6,826 nucleotides of DNA. Source: DSBG01 sp049975365 (GTDB taxonomy: Bacteria; Desulfobacterota; Desulfomonilia; UBA1062). Shown piece after piece: positions 6,566 to 6,826 of this stretch. Under the pieces are notes generated by a model. That model worked only from the letters and a program-made list of their open reading frames with translations. It had not been told where the DNA came from and did not search any database. The position numbers were made by a program, and so were the translations under genes. The stretch lies in contig JBNGDS010000110.1 of assembly GCA_049975365.1 (NCBI GenBank), forward strand, positions 1-6,826. The letters are read 5' to 3'. Each line of letters begins with the position of its first letter. Position 1 is the first letter of the stretch.

Positions 6566-6581
6566 TGGCACACAACTTGTA
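6566..6581 (+). promoter_or_regulatory. Weak sigma-54-like promoter facing the zraS-like gene
   Basis: TGGCAC-ACAAC-TTGTA matches the sigma-54 layout, with the GG of the -24 element intact and correct spacing. However, the -12 dinucleotide is GT instead of GC. The start would be near 6592, only about 5 bases before the ATG at 6597. Either the message is nearly leaderless, transcription starts elsewhere, or the match is fortuitous. The divergent perfect sigma-54 site and the E. coli precedent argue in its favour. Confidence 0.45.
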
Positions 6582-6596
6582 ATGTACGAACGACAT

Positions 6597-6826
6597 ATGA
6601 AGAAAGCTCCGAAGAAGGCGTCTGCCGGGCTCAGGTGGATACGGATATCACCCTGGGTGATCCTCGGGTCTTTCCTAGTCATGGTACCCATCTTCGTGTT
6701 TATCACGATCGAGAGCATCAATTCCCAGAAGGAGAACATGACGCTGCTGTTGAGCGAGAAGGGGGATGCGCTTATCCGGGCGTTCGAGGCAGGAACGAGG
6801 ACCGGCATGATGGGCATGAACTGGAG
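6597..6826 (+). CDS. zraS: ZraS-like membrane sensor histidine kinase, N-terminus (3' end outside window)
   Basis: The frame is open from ATG 6597 to the window edge (76 codons). A basic N-terminus (MKKAPKKASAGLRWIR) is followed by a membrane helix at about 20-38 and the start of a periplasmic sensor region. The segment LLSEKGDALIRAFEAGTRTGMMGM (about 51-74) closely parallels the LLEKGNVLIRALESGSRVGMGM stretch that follows the first helix of E. coli ZraS. The kinase domains lie outside the window. ZraS senses zinc/envelope stress in the periplasm and phosphorylates the sigma-54 activator ZraR, and a zraR-like gene would be expected next. In-frame ATGs at 6582 and 6558 are alternative starts. 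None of the three has a good ribosome site, and 6597 gives an N-terminal length closest to ZraS. Confidence 0.8.
   Translation, partial: MKKAPKKASAGLRWIRISPWVILGSFLVMVPIFVFITIESINSQKENMTLLLSEKGDALIRAFEAGTRTGMMGMNW

Noticed and set aside
1..6826. CRISPR arrays, tRNA or rRNA genes, insertion sequences
   Set aside because: No repeated spacer structure, no tRNA or rRNA-like sequence and no transposase or terminal repeats were seen on either strand.

Overview
The window (about 54% GC, no stretch of foreign-looking composition) reads like a respiratory locus of an anaerobic, cytochrome-rich Gram-negative bacterium. The best guess is a Desulfobacterota/Geobacter-type organism ('Deltaproteobacteria'). 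This rests on three things: a nine-heme c / b-type cytochrome fusion with the architecture of Geobacter CbcL, a system II (ResB/CcsA) cytochrome c maturation pair, and a ZraP/ZraS-type system with sigma-54 promoters. No species can be named from the sequence alone.

Layout. Positions 1-5665 are all plus strand. They hold (1) the C-terminal part of a multiheme c-type cytochrome whose start lies before the window, (2) an exported tandem-rhodanese protein that overlaps it by 14 bases, (3) after a 4-base gap, a 633-residue protein with nine CxxCH heme sites followed by a six-helix b-type membrane domain, (4) after a gap of about 100 bases with a possible sigma-70 promoter, a ResB-like protein, and (5) with an ATGA overlap, a CcsA-like heme handling protein. 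A hairpin plus T-run (minus strand) closes the region. Then come a minus-strand ZraP/Spy-like periplasmic protein, a divergent regulatory region of about 290 bases, and the first 76 codons of a ZraS-like sensor kinase on the plus strand that runs off the window.

How the genes fit together (inference). The b-type domain of the CbcL-like protein would oxidise or reduce quinol at the inner membrane and exchange electrons with its own nine periplasmic hemes. The partial upstream cytochrome is a natural periplasmic partner. ResB and CcsA carry heme across the membrane and attach it to apocytochromes, so the locus carries both the electron carriers and the machinery that matures them. The rhodanese is in the same operon and is predicted to be exported. 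Its second domain has Asp where the catalytic Cys should be, so it may bind or sense sulfur species rather than turn them over, or use only the first domain. Geobacter extracellular electron transfer clusters also include rhodanese-family proteins, which makes this association worth following.

The right end is a separate envelope/metal stress module with the same divergent arrangement as E. coli zraP and zraSR. A near-perfect sigma-54 promoter faces the zraP-like gene, a weaker one faces the kinase gene, and two TGTATA/TATACA palindromes lie roughly 100 bp from each, where enhancer sites for a ZraR-type activator would be expected.
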